Shown here: positions 1-10,735 of the stretch, one piece after another | Position numbering within the stretch: the first letter of the stretch is position 1 | Layout of the letters: the number at the start of each line of letters is the position of its first letter | From: Semisulcospira habei | Taxonomy: Eukaryota; Mollusca; Gastropoda; Semisulcospiridae | Direction: 5' to 3' | DNA: 64,000 nt | NCBI GenBank assembly: GCA_036245525.1 | Contig: BTPG01000004.1 | Location: 158,388,811 to 158,452,810 of the forward strand | The notes under the pieces: model-generated | The model's input: only the letters and a program-made list of their open reading frames with translations | Told to the model about the DNA's origin: nothing | Database searches by the model: none | Position numbers and translations under genes: made by a program

Positions 1-360
1 TGTGGGGGTGGGGTGGTGGTGGTGGTGGGGGTGGTGGTGGTGGGGGGGGGGTGGGGGGTGGTGGTCGTGGGGGGGTGGGGGGGGGGGTGGTGGTGGTGGG
101 GGGGGGGTGGTGGTGGGGGTGGGGGGGTGGGGGGGGGGGGTGGGGGTGGGGGGGGTGGGGGGTGGTGGTTGTGGTGGGGGTGGGGGGTGGTGGTGGTGGG
201 GGGTGGGTGGGTGGGTGTGTGTGTGTGTGTGTGTGGGGTGGGGTGGTGGTGGTGGGGGGGTGGGGGGGTGGGGGGGTGGGGGGTGGTGGTGGGGGTGGGG
301 GGGGTGGTGGTGGGGGGGTGGTGGTGGGGGGTGTGGGGGGGTGTGTGTGTGGGGGGGTGT
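1..360. repeat. G/T-only low-complexity tract
   Basis: The first 360 bases are almost purely G and T on this strand, as irregular GGT/GGGGT runs with a (GT)n stretch near 220-236. The open frames across it (Gly/Val/Trp only) are composition artefacts. Many runs of three or more G make G-quadruplex formation plausible. The tract is cut by the window edge. Confidence 0.95.
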
Positions 361-1654
361 TATGTCACGTTAAAAATAAACCAGTTTGGACGTGACGTCT
401 AGTCAGGGCTTCATCATCATCATCATCAGTCCCTTGCCCGAACTGGGCGTTGGGGGGACTGAAAGGCAGCAGCAACAGACAGTGCTCTCCACTGAGTTCT
501 ATTTTGGGCGGTGGCAAGCAAGTCTGGCATCTCGAGTTCGGTCCATTCTTTTATGTTTGCGACCCAACTCTTTCTCTGACGACCTCGCCGACGACTTCCT
601 TCGAGAGTGCCTTGAAGCTGCTAATAATAGAGTATTGAACGGTAGACTGTCACTAAGGCTTGACACGGTTGCCACTGGCTGTTGCGTAAACACATGCGAC
701 GGGTATACATTAAGGTGGCGGGCAGTGTGTGCGTGTTTGTATCAGGTTAAGTTTTATACAGTATGTTGATACACGCAATCTAATTAACCCCTGTTGGTAC
801 CTACTCTGCTGAGAGGTACATAAAATGGTGACTGTTCAAACGATGATTTAGAGGGTAAATTTCGACGGTATTTACTCTGTGTGGGAACATAGATAATAAG
901 GGGTCAAAAGTTATAATTAAGAGGGTTAACTAGCTCAGTCATTGTGTTAATGCTGGTGTTTACATAATTAGTGTTCCTGTGGCACGGTAAGAGGTTCGCG
1001 CGCCTGTCGGCAGTGGCGTGTTCAGTTAGGCAAGATTGTCGGGGCGCTGTTTTAATACGAACATTACTGGGGAAAATGGGCGGCGTTAGGGCGTGGGAGT
1101 AAGCGGTCGAAAAATCCTGGAAATTTGGGATAGATATAAATTGTCCAAAAACACCCACAACCCCTCTCTCTCCGTCCCCCATCATTATGAAGGACTGCAG
1201 CTTATCCATCCATCCTATCTGAAAGACAAAGATTCTATAAACATCTATGGGCTGCAGGTGCTCACGAGAATCAATGTCTTTTGGCAGAAAGCGGCCACAA
1301 GAAATACTCCTAAGTCAGAATCAGGTCAAAGAGAGTAGATTCAGCCCTTTATAGTAAGGAAAGACATTTAGTTGCGTTCCTTAAGGACATCCAGTCAGTA
1401 ACAACTCTGGATCCACCCGATCATTGCGGCGCGCGTCCAACAAACAGTCGTACTGTTACCGGGTGTATTTCTGATTTCGGGATGACTCCTGTTGACATCC
1501 GATTGTACAGGCTTACAACATCAGCGGGGGCTCACGAGGTTTGATGTCCCTTGTAGTTTGGGTGTATTCACTTTTGTCTGCAGTAAAGGTGTTAATTGAC
1601 AGTGTGTTCATGATGTTTGTGAACGAGTCGAAATCACTTGTTTCACCACGCATT
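361..1654. other. No recognisable gene
   Basis: About 1.3 kb with mixed composition. I see a short (ATC)n microsatellite around 408-428 and otherwise no domain, no long open frame and no terminal repeat. The short open frames here show no motif I recognise. It may be old, decayed repeat DNA or intergenic sequence. Confidence 0.5.
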
Positions 1655-1667
1655 TATTACACACTTT

Positions 1668-2934
1668 GTCCTGCATTTGTTGATGAGTGTGGGACAGTAA
1701 TGCCAAGTCGTCTGCAAAATCGAGGTCGTCAAGCTGTGTCCACAGTGTCCACTGTATTCCACTTCGTCTGTGCTCTGTGGTCTTCTTCATGACCCAGTCT
1801 ATGGCCAGTAGGAAGAGGAACGGAGACAGCAGACACCCCTGCCTGACACCAGTTCTGACCTGGAGCTCCCTGGTGAACTGCCCTTCGTGGATCACGGGAC
1901 ATGTCATGCCATCGTAGCTGCTCTTGATCAGGCGGACGAGCTTTGTGGGTACACCGTAGTGTCGTAGGAGTTTCCACAGAGTCTCTCGGTCCACACTGTC
2001 AAATGCTTTCTCGTAATCCACAAAGTTGACGTACAGCGGGGAGCTCCACTCCAGAGACTGTTCCACGATGATGCGGAGAGTGGCGATCTGGTCTGTACAT
2101 GATCGGTTCTTCCTGAATCCTGCTTGCTGGTCTCTCAGCTGGGGGTCAACGGAGCTCTTCATTCTCTCCAGGATGATCCTGTTGAAGACCTTTCTTGGTA
2201 CTGACAGCAAGGTGATTCCTCTGTAGTTGGAACACTTGCTGAGGTCGCCTTTCTTGGGAAGCTTGATTAGGTACCCCTCCTTCCAGTCAGCCTGCATCAC
2301 CTCCTCTTCCCAGATCTTTCCAAACAGTGGGTACAGCATCTCCACTGTTGTCTCTAGGTCTGCTTTCAGAGACTCCGCTGGGATGCCATCTGGGCCTGCT
2401 GCTTTGCCGTTCTTCAAAAATGCCACTGCTCTTCTGATCTCTTCCCGGCTGGGTCTGTCACAGCTGATGGGGTAGGTCGGTCTCTGCCGGCTGGATGTCT
2501 GGGGGGTCGGGTGGGCTAGGTCTGTGCTGGATGTCTGGGGGGTCGGGTGGGCTAGGTCTGTTCAGTAACTCTTCAAAATACTCGGCCCTTCTGTCGAGTT
2601 GGTCTGCTCTGTCTGCAATAGGCTTGCCTTCTTTGTCTTTTACTGGTCTTTCTGTATGGCCATACGTGCCTGAAAATCTTCTGGTAATGTCGTAGAGCTG
2701 TTTCATGTTGCCGCTGCCTGCTGCCTTTTCTGCCTCTGCTGCCAGGCTGTCTGTGTAGGCCCTCTTGTCTGCCCTGATACTCCTCTTCACCTCGCGGTTG
2801 GCTTCTGAGTATTCCCCCTGTGCCCTTACTTTGGCTGCTCTCGTGCGACTGTTGTTGACAACTGCTTTCTTCTGCTTCCTCACTTCTATCTTCAAGACCA
2901 CGAGGCTTGCTGACATCTCGTCCCAAGTGGGCCT
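1668..2934 (-). pseudogene. LINE reverse transcriptase, N-terminal part (inverted)
   Basis: Read on the minus strand this gives the endonuclease-RT linker (from about 2934) and then RT motifs in order: GPDGIPAES, the NYRGITLL block, GFRKNRSCTDQI, YEKAFDSVDR, GVRQGCLLSPFLF and the catalytic FADDLALL near 1690-1710. The linker and palm lie in different frames that change around 2430-2460, so the copy is broken. A 36-bp direct duplication at 2491-2561 adds a 12-residue Pro/Asp-rich repeat near the break. Nothing upstream (endonuclease) is present. It is a dead fragment belonging to the twin-primed insertion. Confidence 0.9.
2491..2561. repeat. 36-bp direct duplication inside LINE
   Basis: The 36-bp unit beginning CTGGATGTCTGGGGGG is present twice in tandem (2491 and 2527). 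It is in frame, so it adds a second copy of a Pro/Asp-rich peptide to the RT linker. It looks like replication slippage. Confidence 0.9.
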
Positions 2935-3616
2935 CCCCATTCACAAACAGAAAACAAAGACAATGAGGCTGAACGCAACCAGGGAAGAACCAGTCTTGCT
3001 TGCTGGCACCCCGTTGGAGGAGGTGGAGTCCTTCACCTATCTCGGGACAAAAAAGGCGGCACTGATGCAGATGTCAGAGCACGAATCGGTAAAGCCAGAG
3101 CAGCCTTTCTCCAGTTGAAAAAAGTGTGGAGTTCCAGAGAGCTGTCACAACACACCAAAGTCCGGATTTTCAACTCCAATGTAAAAGCAGTTCTCCTATA
3201 TGGAGCAGAGACTTGGAGATTGACAAAAACCACAGTCAACAGAGTACAGACCTTCATGAACAGTTGCCTTAGAAGAATTTTGAAAATCCACTGGCCAGAG
3301 AAGATCAGCAACGTCAGACTCTGGGAGAGAACAGAGCAGATAACAGCAGAGAATGAAATTGGGCGAAGAAGATGGGGATGGATCGGTCACAGTCTGAGAA
3401 AGCCAGCTTCCAGTATCACTAGGCAGGCATTGTCATGGAACCCCCAGGGAAAGAGGAAAAGAGGCAGGCCGAGAAACACCTGGCGTCGAGACCTCCAAGC
3501 AGACATCAAGAGACTGGGAACCACCTGGAGTAGAATCGAAGGAGAAGCACAGGACAGGAGTTGCTGGAGGTCTCTCGTCGACGGCCTATACCCGGGTAGG
3601 GGTGACAGTAAGTAAG
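2935..3616 (+). pseudogene. LINE RT thumb and C-terminal part (direct)
   Basis: The plus-strand reading starts with [15 protein letters not shown], the segment that follows the palm in this family, then FTYLG, and continues as [46 protein letters not shown] and [14 protein letters not shown]. There is a frame change near 3060-3115. The coding part ends at about 3615 in TAAG repeats that double as the retroposon tail. The same C-terminal sequence occurs inverted at 3959-4265. Confidence 0.9.
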
Positions 3617-3629
3617 TATTACACACTTT

Positions 3630-3946
3630 ACCAGTGATTGTAACTGTTCCATTACTAACCGCTTCTCAACAGTTATTTTGAATAATAACAGTTTTTGGGT
3701 TTGTTGTGTACCCCCCCCCCCCTCCTAACTAGTCGGTAAAACCGTACCCCATTTTTAAAGTGTGATCAGTATGATTCTAATGTTTATAGTAATAAAAATA
3801 ATACCGGTATTATATAGGCCCTATTTTTTCTCATTTTTGGGTGAATGGACTCAAAGCGCCGCGAACTGAAACCAACACGCACACTCACGTGACGGACACA
3901 GATTTACTCTGAAGACAAACACAGTACAAGACAGACGAAGGGTCAG
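3630..3946. other. Unassigned spacer with C-run
   Basis: About 320 bases between two LINE insertions. It contains TTTGTTGTGTA followed by a 12-13 base C-run (about 3700-3722). The same string with a C-run recurs at 8044-8066 and was duplicated by the retroposon there. No coding potential was seen. Confidence 0.6.
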
Positions 3947-3958
3947 CTCAGCTACTGA

Positions 3959-4265
3959 CTTACTTACTTACGCCTGTCACCCCTACCCGGGTATAGGCCG
4001 TCGACGAGAGACCTCCAGCAACTCCTGTCCTGTGCTTCTCCTTCGATTCTACTCCAGGTGGTTCCCAGTCTCTTGATGTCTGCTTGGGGGTCTCGACGCC
4101 AGGAGTTTCTCGGCCTACCTCTTTTCCTCTTTCCCTGGGGGTTCCATGACAATGCCTGCCTAGTGATACTGGAAGCTGGCTTTCTCAGACTGTGACCGAT
4201 CCATCCCCATCTTCTTCGCCCAATTTCATTCTCTGCTGTTATCTGCTCTGTTCTCTCCCAGAGAC
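3959..4265 (-). mobile_element. 5'-truncated LINE copy, 3' end only
   Basis: A minus-strand copy of the last 300 bp of the LINE family at 1668-3616, with a TAAG-repeat tail at 3959-3973 and a 5' truncation at 4265. It is flanked by a perfect 12-bp duplication, CTCAGCTACTGA, at 3947-3958 and 4266-4277. The encoded C-terminus ([15 protein letters not shown] to [11 protein letters not shown]) closely matches the neighbour, so the two copies form inverted repeats about 350 bp apart. Severe 5' truncation is normal for target-primed reverse transcription. Confidence 0.95.
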
Positions 4266-4344
4266 CTCAGCTACTGAAAGTTACGGAAATTTTTGATCCC
4301 TTGTAATTGAAATTTGTAAAGTGGCCTGAAACCGGTACCAAAGT

Positions 4345-4390
4345 GTGTGTGTGTGTGGGGGGGGGGGGGGGTGGGTGGGTGGGGGAGGTA
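4345..4390. repeat. GT, poly-G and GGGT microsatellite
   Basis: A (GT)n run passes into a poly-G run and then GGGT repeats over about 45 bases. Compound microsatellite. Confidence 0.9.
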
Positions 4391-4970
4391 TAGGCGTATG
4401 GGGGCACTTTGACAGCACATATCGTTGCATAATTTGCATACAAACTGCATAACTAAGACACACAAATATAGCACTGCCCTACTGATCCCGTCCCATCACT
4501 TGAAGTAAATCGGTGTGAAAATTGATGTTTCAGTCCTGAACACATCCATCGGCATTAAGTTATAGGGCCGGCCTATCCCGTCCGTCACATGGTATGAGAC
4601 ACAAAATGTTGCTCTTATTAAAGGCCCTATACTTCCGCTGGGAACTGCTGGAAACAGCCGTGTATTGTGGTATTTCATTACAGCTTATGTCCATTTGAAC
4701 ACCACAGGTACTCATTTCCCTCCAGACAAGGTGACATCTGAACACTGTACACAAACTTAGTTCGTCTCGACGCGTCATCATCCTCGTCTAAAAATAGGTT
4801 AGCAGCAGACGACACAGATACAGCAATAGTTTCGACTGCTATAGACATGCGCATTGAATACAGTGGCATTATATTGATTCTGTCAAGCAGACGCATCTTT
4901 GGCGGTGTACCTTCAAATGTGATTGTACAACTAGAATGATATTCCTTGCAAGGAATCAGCCTAGCAAACG
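4391..4970. other. Unassigned sequence, possible exon-like frame
   Basis: No transposon ends were seen. The minus strand is open from about 5031 to 4678 (117 codons) with balanced composition, but the reading enters a LINE tail at its start and I recognise no family in it. It could be a chance frame, a decayed element or an exon. I cannot choose between these from the sequence alone. Confidence 0.3.
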
Positions 4971-7018
4971 AATGAATGAATGAAACTTTATTACATGACG
5001 GTAGAAGTTTTGACAGATACAAATACGTCATTTTTCAAACTTGCCGTTACTAACATACTACAACATGAAATATACTGAAGACAAGCAAAAACATATTTAA
5101 CGCAAACAAAGATCATAACTAAATAAGTACAGACACACGCAGTACAGGACAGAAAATGATACTAAGGTAACAATAAACAAATACAAAAAAAGGAAATAAC
5201 ACTCCTCAGCACAAATTACGTAGGAAAAAAAACAAACACACATATCATAGCACGGCAAAAACAAGCACAAAGTACCAGAATCAAACATACATACACACAC
5301 GTTTACAGCCGTGTAAATGCACGTACTAACATATATACATTTACATAACCTTTCATCAAAATGACAGGATAAAAAATAATATATCTAAGCAGTTTCCATC
5401 AGGTATATGTGTAGTTTTGTTTTAAAGGAGGCAAGGTGGGTTAGTGTTTTTAAATGTTGAGGAAGTGAATTCCATAAAAGTGGTCCCGAAAAGGCTAGGC
5501 TTGATTTGAATAAGTCAATGCGAGGTAGTGGTAATGGAAGAGTACTGTTCCTCGAGGACCTTTCACACTGTCGTTGTGGAGTAAATTTAGCTGTTAGATA
5601 CTGTGGAGCTTTCTTGTGGAGAATTTTAAACATAAGTATGCACTTGTTGTAAACGAGTTGCTGCCGAAGGCCGAGAAGTTTGAGACTTTGCAGTTTTTCA
5701 ACGGTAGGTATGGGTCTTTTATCTACATTTTTAATGCCTCTTTTGTATAGTGAATTTAGTTTTTTGATATGCACATCACCACTACCATCCCAAACAGTGG
5801 AGATGTAATCAACATGGGATCTAATGTGCGCATGAAAAAAACATGTTTCGTGTATTTATGTCAGTCACACTTCTCAACTGTGATAAAAGAAATATATTTT
5901 TTTGATATCTTCTTACAGATGTTAGTCACATGTTTCTCCCAACTTAGCTGCTCAGCTATACGTATTCCAAGGAAGGTGAGTTCATGAACTTGTTCAATAG
6001 ATTGGCAGTTAAGACTAAGCGTTAGTGGAGGGGGGTGAAGTTGATGTTTTTGTCGTGAGGTGATTAACATGCTTTTTGTCTTATCCGGATGTAGTTCCAT
6101 GTGGTTTTTACAGCACCAATCAGAAACTTCATCAAGACTGGATTATAAATGACGATTAATATCATGACTGTTCTTACCAGGACAGTGAAGGCTTGTATCG
6201 TCCGCAAAGAGATTACAATTAACGTTAGGGTCGGAAATATGTAAAGGAAGGTCATTTATGAAAAGTAAAAATAGGAGAGGTCCTAGAATTGATCCTTGAG
6301 GAACTCCAAATTTAACATGGCCTTGCATAGAGTACTGACCATGGACGTATACTTTTTGCTTTCGGTCTTCCAAATAGGATCTGAGAAAAGTTATTGTAGT
6401 TTCGTCCATGTGGTATATTGTAAGCTTATGTAATAGAATCTCATGGTCTACAAGATCAAAAGCTTTTTTAAGATCTAGGAAAACTGCTCCTGACATTAAA
6501 TTTTTATTAATTGACTCTAGCCAGCAATCTACAATATGTGTGAGTGCTGACTGGCATGAATGGATCGGACGAAAACCGGACTGATGAATGTTTAGTAAAT
6601 TACTCTTCTCAAGGAAATTAAGAAGATGCTTGTGAATGTGCCGCTCTAATGGCTTTGACAAGACTGAGAGCAAAGAGATCGGTCGGTAATTATGAATATC
6701 TTCAAGGTTTTTAGTTTTGGGGATGGGAACTACCTTTGCTTCCTTCAGGACTGTAGGAAAAGTACTTTTATTTATACACAGATTAAAAATGTATGTAAGG
6801 GATTGTATTGTGTAAGGCAATGACAATTTTAGCGATTGGTTATCGATGTCATCAATCCCTCTACTTTTCTCATTCGGCATGTCAGAAATATACTTGCCGA
6901 CTTCTGCTATTGATATATTAGGAATTACGAATTTTTGTGCAAGTAGTAGTAGCGTCAGTGATTTTAAATTCTGCGCCAGGTTGGTGCATTTGTTTGGTGG
7001 CCGTTTCCAGAAGAAGAA
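4971..7018 (-). mobile_element. CR1/Jockey-like LINE, 5'-truncated
   Basis: A minus-strand non-LTR element. Its 3' end is at 4971-4991, where AATG repeats and AAACTTTATT mark the tail; a near-identical tail motif ends the related LINE at 36840. Coding blocks run right to left: RT (about 7000-6143), post-RT (6100-5861) and C-terminal domain (5774-5385), all in different frames or separated by stops. It is truncated at its 5' end near 7018, beside an A/G-rich stretch. I did not find a convincing target duplication. Confidence 0.85.
5385..7000 (-). pseudogene. LINE reverse transcriptase, degenerate
   Basis: The minus-strand translation shows the RT core: GIDDIDNQSLKLSLP, NYRPISLLSVLSKPLERHIH, HQSGFRPIHSCQSAL, LDLKKAFDLVDHEIL, GVPQGSILGPLLFLLFINDL and NLFADDTSLH. 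After breaks, the HPDKTKSM and LGIRIAEQLSWEKHV segments follow, then the C-terminal block with PRIDLFKSSLAFSGPLLWNSLP. This order is usual for CR1/Jockey-type LINEs. No endonuclease is present, which agrees with 5' truncation. At least two frame breaks make it non-functional. Confidence 0.9.
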
Positions 7019-7637
7019 GAAAAAAAACATGAGTGGACCTACCTACTACCTTTATACAGCTCTTTGAATCAGGTCAAAGACAAAAGGTAGAGACCTTTGA
7101 CAGCGGGGATATCTCTCATATAGAAGGTTTGGTTAGGTTAATATTGGGTTTAACGTCCACGGCACCGAAGTGATAATGGAAGGCCCTGACGGGAGAGTTA
7201 TGCGGGACAGGGAAATCTATTGCCTATGGAGTACGACCTGAACACTGATCAATTCAGGCGTTTTGCAAAAGTGCCACTTTGATTTACCAGGACCTTTCAA
7301 CGGACATGCTATGGAACAAGCCAGTCTTTTTTTCGCTGGATTGCGAGTCCAGCTACCGGGGCGATTCGCTTCGTTCTCTTGCTCCGACTCTTAACCGCTG
7401 AGTTATTTCGGACTCTTCATATAGATGGGACTTTGCGGGTTATGGTTCATCCCATCTTGTTATTTATCTGATCTTTTGGTTTTCCGCCGTTTCGACTATG
7501 GTCAGTAGTTACAGCCTACAGCAGGGCACTCGCCTGTAATGTCTGTCGTTGATATTGTCTAACTTAAACATATTTGAATTATGTGTCGTTTGAAATCGGT
7601 AACAACGGTATCACTTAACACCCTCAAACAGTTCTTC
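7019..7637. other. Unassigned region
   Basis: About 620 bases without a recognisable gene. Around 7135-7215 a stretch beginning GGTTTAACGTCC resembles the conserved part of short retroposons common in molluscs, but I could not define its ends. Nothing else is supported. Confidence 0.4.
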
Positions 7638-7652
7638 TTGTTGTGTACCCCC

Positions 7653-8043
7653 ACCCGGGTCTGCCCTGAGGGACTAGGGTGGGGTTAGGTACTTTTTAGT
7701 TCCCAGGGTCACCCTGATCAGCCCCACAGGGTGGGTTTTCCCCTCTATTCTGGGGCATGTGTTTCTGTCTACCCTTGGTCTATTCACTTGTATTTGCCTT
7801 TTTAAAACTCTCCCTATTGTCTGCACTGCCTGTCGCTCTTGATATTGGATGTGTGTTGCCAAATGGTCTAAGCTTTATTTAGGCCCCATGTTGTAGGTTT
7901 ATTTTAAAGTATTGGACAGGCTGGCAACATACATAAAATATTCTGTTGTTTTTTTTTTTTTTTTCACAAGCAGTGCAGGCACGTCTTCAGAAAGCCTTGT
8001 TGATGTCGGGACGTTAAGCAATGTACAATCACTCAATCAATTT
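7653..8043 (+). mobile_element. Short non-coding retroposon (SINE-like)
   Basis: A 391-bp insertion flanked by a perfect 15-bp duplication, TTGTTGTGTACCCCC, at 7638-7652 and 8044-8058. Its right end is an AATC-type repeat, the position of a retroposon tail, preceded by GTCGGGACGTTAAGC. It has no protein-coding frame, and an internal T-run lies at about 7949-7963. Length, tail and target duplication fit a SINE or a truncated LINE 3' UTR. No clear RNA polymerase III box A/B pair was seen, so the SINE label is tentative. Confidence 0.75.
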
Positions 8044-8066
8044 TTGTTGTGTACCCCCCCCCCCCA

Positions 8067-8450
8067 CCCCCCTAAATTGTTTATTTATCAGCATTGTTGT
8101 GGAGGTTTTACTGAAAGAAAATGTCTGTACTGAGAAATGTGATTGGCCAAAGACGTATTAATTTTGAGGAAAATCGTTTTGATCAGCGAGTACGTTGTCA
8201 TCGTAACAGGTGATAAGTTACCTAAATAAGTTAACATGCGATATGGACTCTTCTGCTGCCTCTATAACGGGCGACCCGAGGAAAAAGGTCAAATAGAGCC
8301 AGGCCACTGAGAACCAGGGTCTAGCAACTGACAGAAGACACACAATACACCCATTCGTAATCTCGGACAAGTAATGCGTGCTGGGGCGGGTGTTGTACCA
8401 AATAAACTCAGAGGGCTTTGTTTTCAAAACACTTTCGGAAAACTCTGGCA
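8067..8450. other. Unassigned spacer before minisatellite
   Basis: Non-coding stretch leading into the 46-bp tandem array. The minus strand is open for about 100 codons across the array boundary (8526-8218), but the first part only translates the repeat. Confidence 0.4.
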
Positions 8451-9480
8451 CATCGCTGATTTCATCACCTCCTGTATCATTGTCCAGTGCTGGTGACATC
8501 GCTGATTTCATCACCTCCTGTATCATTGTCCAGTGCTGGTGACATCGCTGATTTCATCACCTCCTGTATCATTGTCCAGTGCTGGTGACATCGCTGATTT
8601 CATCACCACCTGTATCATTGTCCAGTGCTGGTGACATCGCTGATTTCATCACCTCCTGCCTAATTCTCCAGTGCTGGTGACATCGCTGATTTCATCACTT
8701 CCTGCCTCATTCTCCAGTGCTGGTGACATCGCTGATTTCATCACCTCCTGTATCATTGTCCAGTGCTGGTGACATCGCTGATTTCATCACCTCCTGTATC
8801 ATTGTCCTGTGCTGGTGACATCGCTGATTTCATCACCTCCTGCCTAATTCTCCAGTGCTGGTGACATCGCTGATTTCATCACCTCCTGCCTCATTCTCCA
8901 GTGATGGTGACAAATCGCTGATTTCATCACCTCCTGTATCATTGTCCAGTGCTGGTGACATCGCTGATTTCATCACCTCCTGTATCATCGTCCAGTGCTG
9001 GTGACATCGCTGATTTCATCACCTCCTGTATCATTGTCCAGGGCTGGTGACATCGCTGATTTCATCACCTCCTGTATCATTGTCCAGTGCTGGTGACATC
9101 GCTGATTTCATCACCTCCTGCCTAATTTTCCAGTGCTGGTGACATCGCTGATTTCATCACCTCCTGCCTCATTCTCCAGTGATGGTGACATCGCTGATTT
9201 CATCACCTCCTGTATCATTGTCCAGTGCTGGTGACATCGCTGATTTCATCACCTCCTGCCTCATTCTCCAGTGATGGTGACATCGCTGATTTCATCACCT
9301 CCTGTATCATTGTCCAGTGCTGGTGACATCGCTGATTTCATCACCTTCTGCCTAATTTTCCAGTGCTGGTGACATCGCTGATTTCATCACCTCCTGCTTC
9401 ATTCTCCAGTGATGGTGACATCGCTGATTTCATCACCTCCTGCCTAATTCTCAAGTGATGGTGACATCACTGATTTCGTT
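8451..9480. repeat. 46-bp minisatellite, about 22 copies
   Basis: The unit begins CATCGCTGATTTCATCACCT and ends CAGTGCTGGTGA; successive copies start at 8451, 8497 and 8543. Two main variants alternate irregularly, CTGTATCATTGTCC and CTGCCTAATTCTCC. The period is not a multiple of three, so it does not encode a repeated peptide in one frame. Confidence 0.95.
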
Positions 9481-9744
9481 ACCTTTCTAAAGTTGCGTTT
9501 TTTGCTAATCCCATGAAAATAAACCGAACAAAATTTGTTTAGTCCGTTTTGTCTCTTTAGAGGACGTTAGAAGCTCTCCTGGGGACAAACAGTCATGGGT
9601 TCAAAAGTCGGAGTCACCCATTTTAGTCACCGTAACAAGAGAATGAAACAGGACGTTGGTTTTGTCTAGGGCTTCTGTTAATCGACATACCGCACGTACA
9701 TTTATCCCAAATGTTTGTTTGGTACGACGATATCGCATGCGCAG

Positions 9745-9903
9745 TCGTAACTGGAATGGGTGTGTTGTATATGGGTGTGTTGTACCAATAAATGTGTTGT
9801 ATAATGTGTGTGTTCTATAATGGGTGTGTTGTACAATGGGTGTGTTGTATACTGGGTGTGTTGTATACTGAGTGCGTTGTATAATGGGTGTGTTGCATGC
9901 TGT
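9745..9903. repeat. Short GTGTTGTATAATGG-type tandem array
   Basis: About ten imperfect copies of a unit near 15-17 bp containing GGTGTGTTGTATAATG. It lies directly before the 47-bp array. Not coding. Confidence 0.85.
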
Positions 9904-10735
9904 CCCCGTCACTGTCAGTGGTCGTACTTTGTTGTTTCTGAAATGTCTGTCTCCTTCACTGACAGTGGTCGTACTTTGTTGTTGTCTGTCTCCTTCACTG
10001 ACAGTGGTCGTACTTTGTTGTTTCTGAAATGTCTGTCTCCTTCACTGACAGTGGTCGTACTTTGTTGTTGTCTGTCTCCTTCACTGACAGTGGTCGTACT
10101 TTGTTGTTTCTGAAATGTCTGTCTCCTTCACTGACAGTGGTCGTTTTTTGTTGTTGTCTGTCTCCTTCACTGACAGTGGTCGTACTTTGTTGTTTCTGAA
10201 ATGTCTGTCTCCTTCACTGACAGTGGTCGAACTTTGTTGTTGTCTGTCTCCTTCACTGACAGTGGTCGTACTTTCTGTTTCTGAAATGTCTGTCTCCTTC
10301 ACTGACAGTGGTCGCACTTTGTTGTTTCTGAAATGCCTGTCTCCTTCACTGACAGTGATCGCACTTTGTTGTTTCTGAAATGTCTGTCTCCTTCACTGAC
10401 AGTGATCGTACTTTGTTGTTTCTGAAATGTCTGTCTCCTTCACTGTCAAAGGTCGTACTTTGTTGTGTCTGAAATGTCTGTCTCCTTCACTGTCAGTGGT
10501 CGAACTTTGTTGTTTCTGAAATGTCTGTCTCCTTCACTGACAATGATCGTAATTTGTTGTTTCTGAAATGTCTGTCTCCTTCACTGACAGTGGTCGTACT
10601 TTGTTGTTTTTGAAATGTTTGTCTCCTTCACTGACAGTGTTCGTACTTCGTTGTTTCTGAAATGTCTGTCTCCTTTACTGTCAGAGGTCGTACTTTCACT
10701 GTCAGTAAAGGGGACAGAAATTTCAGAAACAACTT
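9904..10735. repeat. 47-bp minisatellite with an inverted end
   Basis: The unit starts CACTGACAGTGGTCGTACTT and ends TGTCTGTCTCCTT. A shorter variant lacking TTTCTGAAA alternates with the full unit in the first half. At the right end (about 10698-10735) a partial copy lies in reverse orientation (GGGGACAGAAATTTCAGAAA), so the array ends in a local inverted repeat. Confidence 0.9.

Larger units (their letters stand above)
1668..3616 (+). mobile_element. LINE copy with 5' inversion (twin priming)
   Basis: A single non-LTR retrotransposon insertion flanked by a perfect 13-bp duplication, TATTACACACTTT, at 1655-1667 and 3617-3629. The 3' half (about 2935-3616) reads on the plus strand and ends in TAAG repeats, the usual tail position. 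The 5' half (1668 to about 2934) carries the reverse transcriptase fingers and palm on the minus strand. The palm stops just after FADDLALLSHTHQQMQD at the left edge, and the plus-strand part resumes with the thumb, so only about ten codons seem missing. Inverted 5' part, direct 3' part and one shared duplication are the signature of twin-primed reverse transcription. The RT resembles the widespread invertebrate LINE often annotated as craniofacial-development-protein-2-like; its clade is not assigned here. Confidence 0.9.

Noticed and set aside
2..402. Open frames of 114-129 codons in the G/T tract
   Set aside because: They consist only of Gly, Val, Trp and Cys from a two-letter sequence, and all three forward frames are open, so they are composition artefacts.
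8451..9480. CRISPR-like array
   Set aside because: Units are contiguous 46-bp repeats without unique spacers, in animal DNA and without cas genes.
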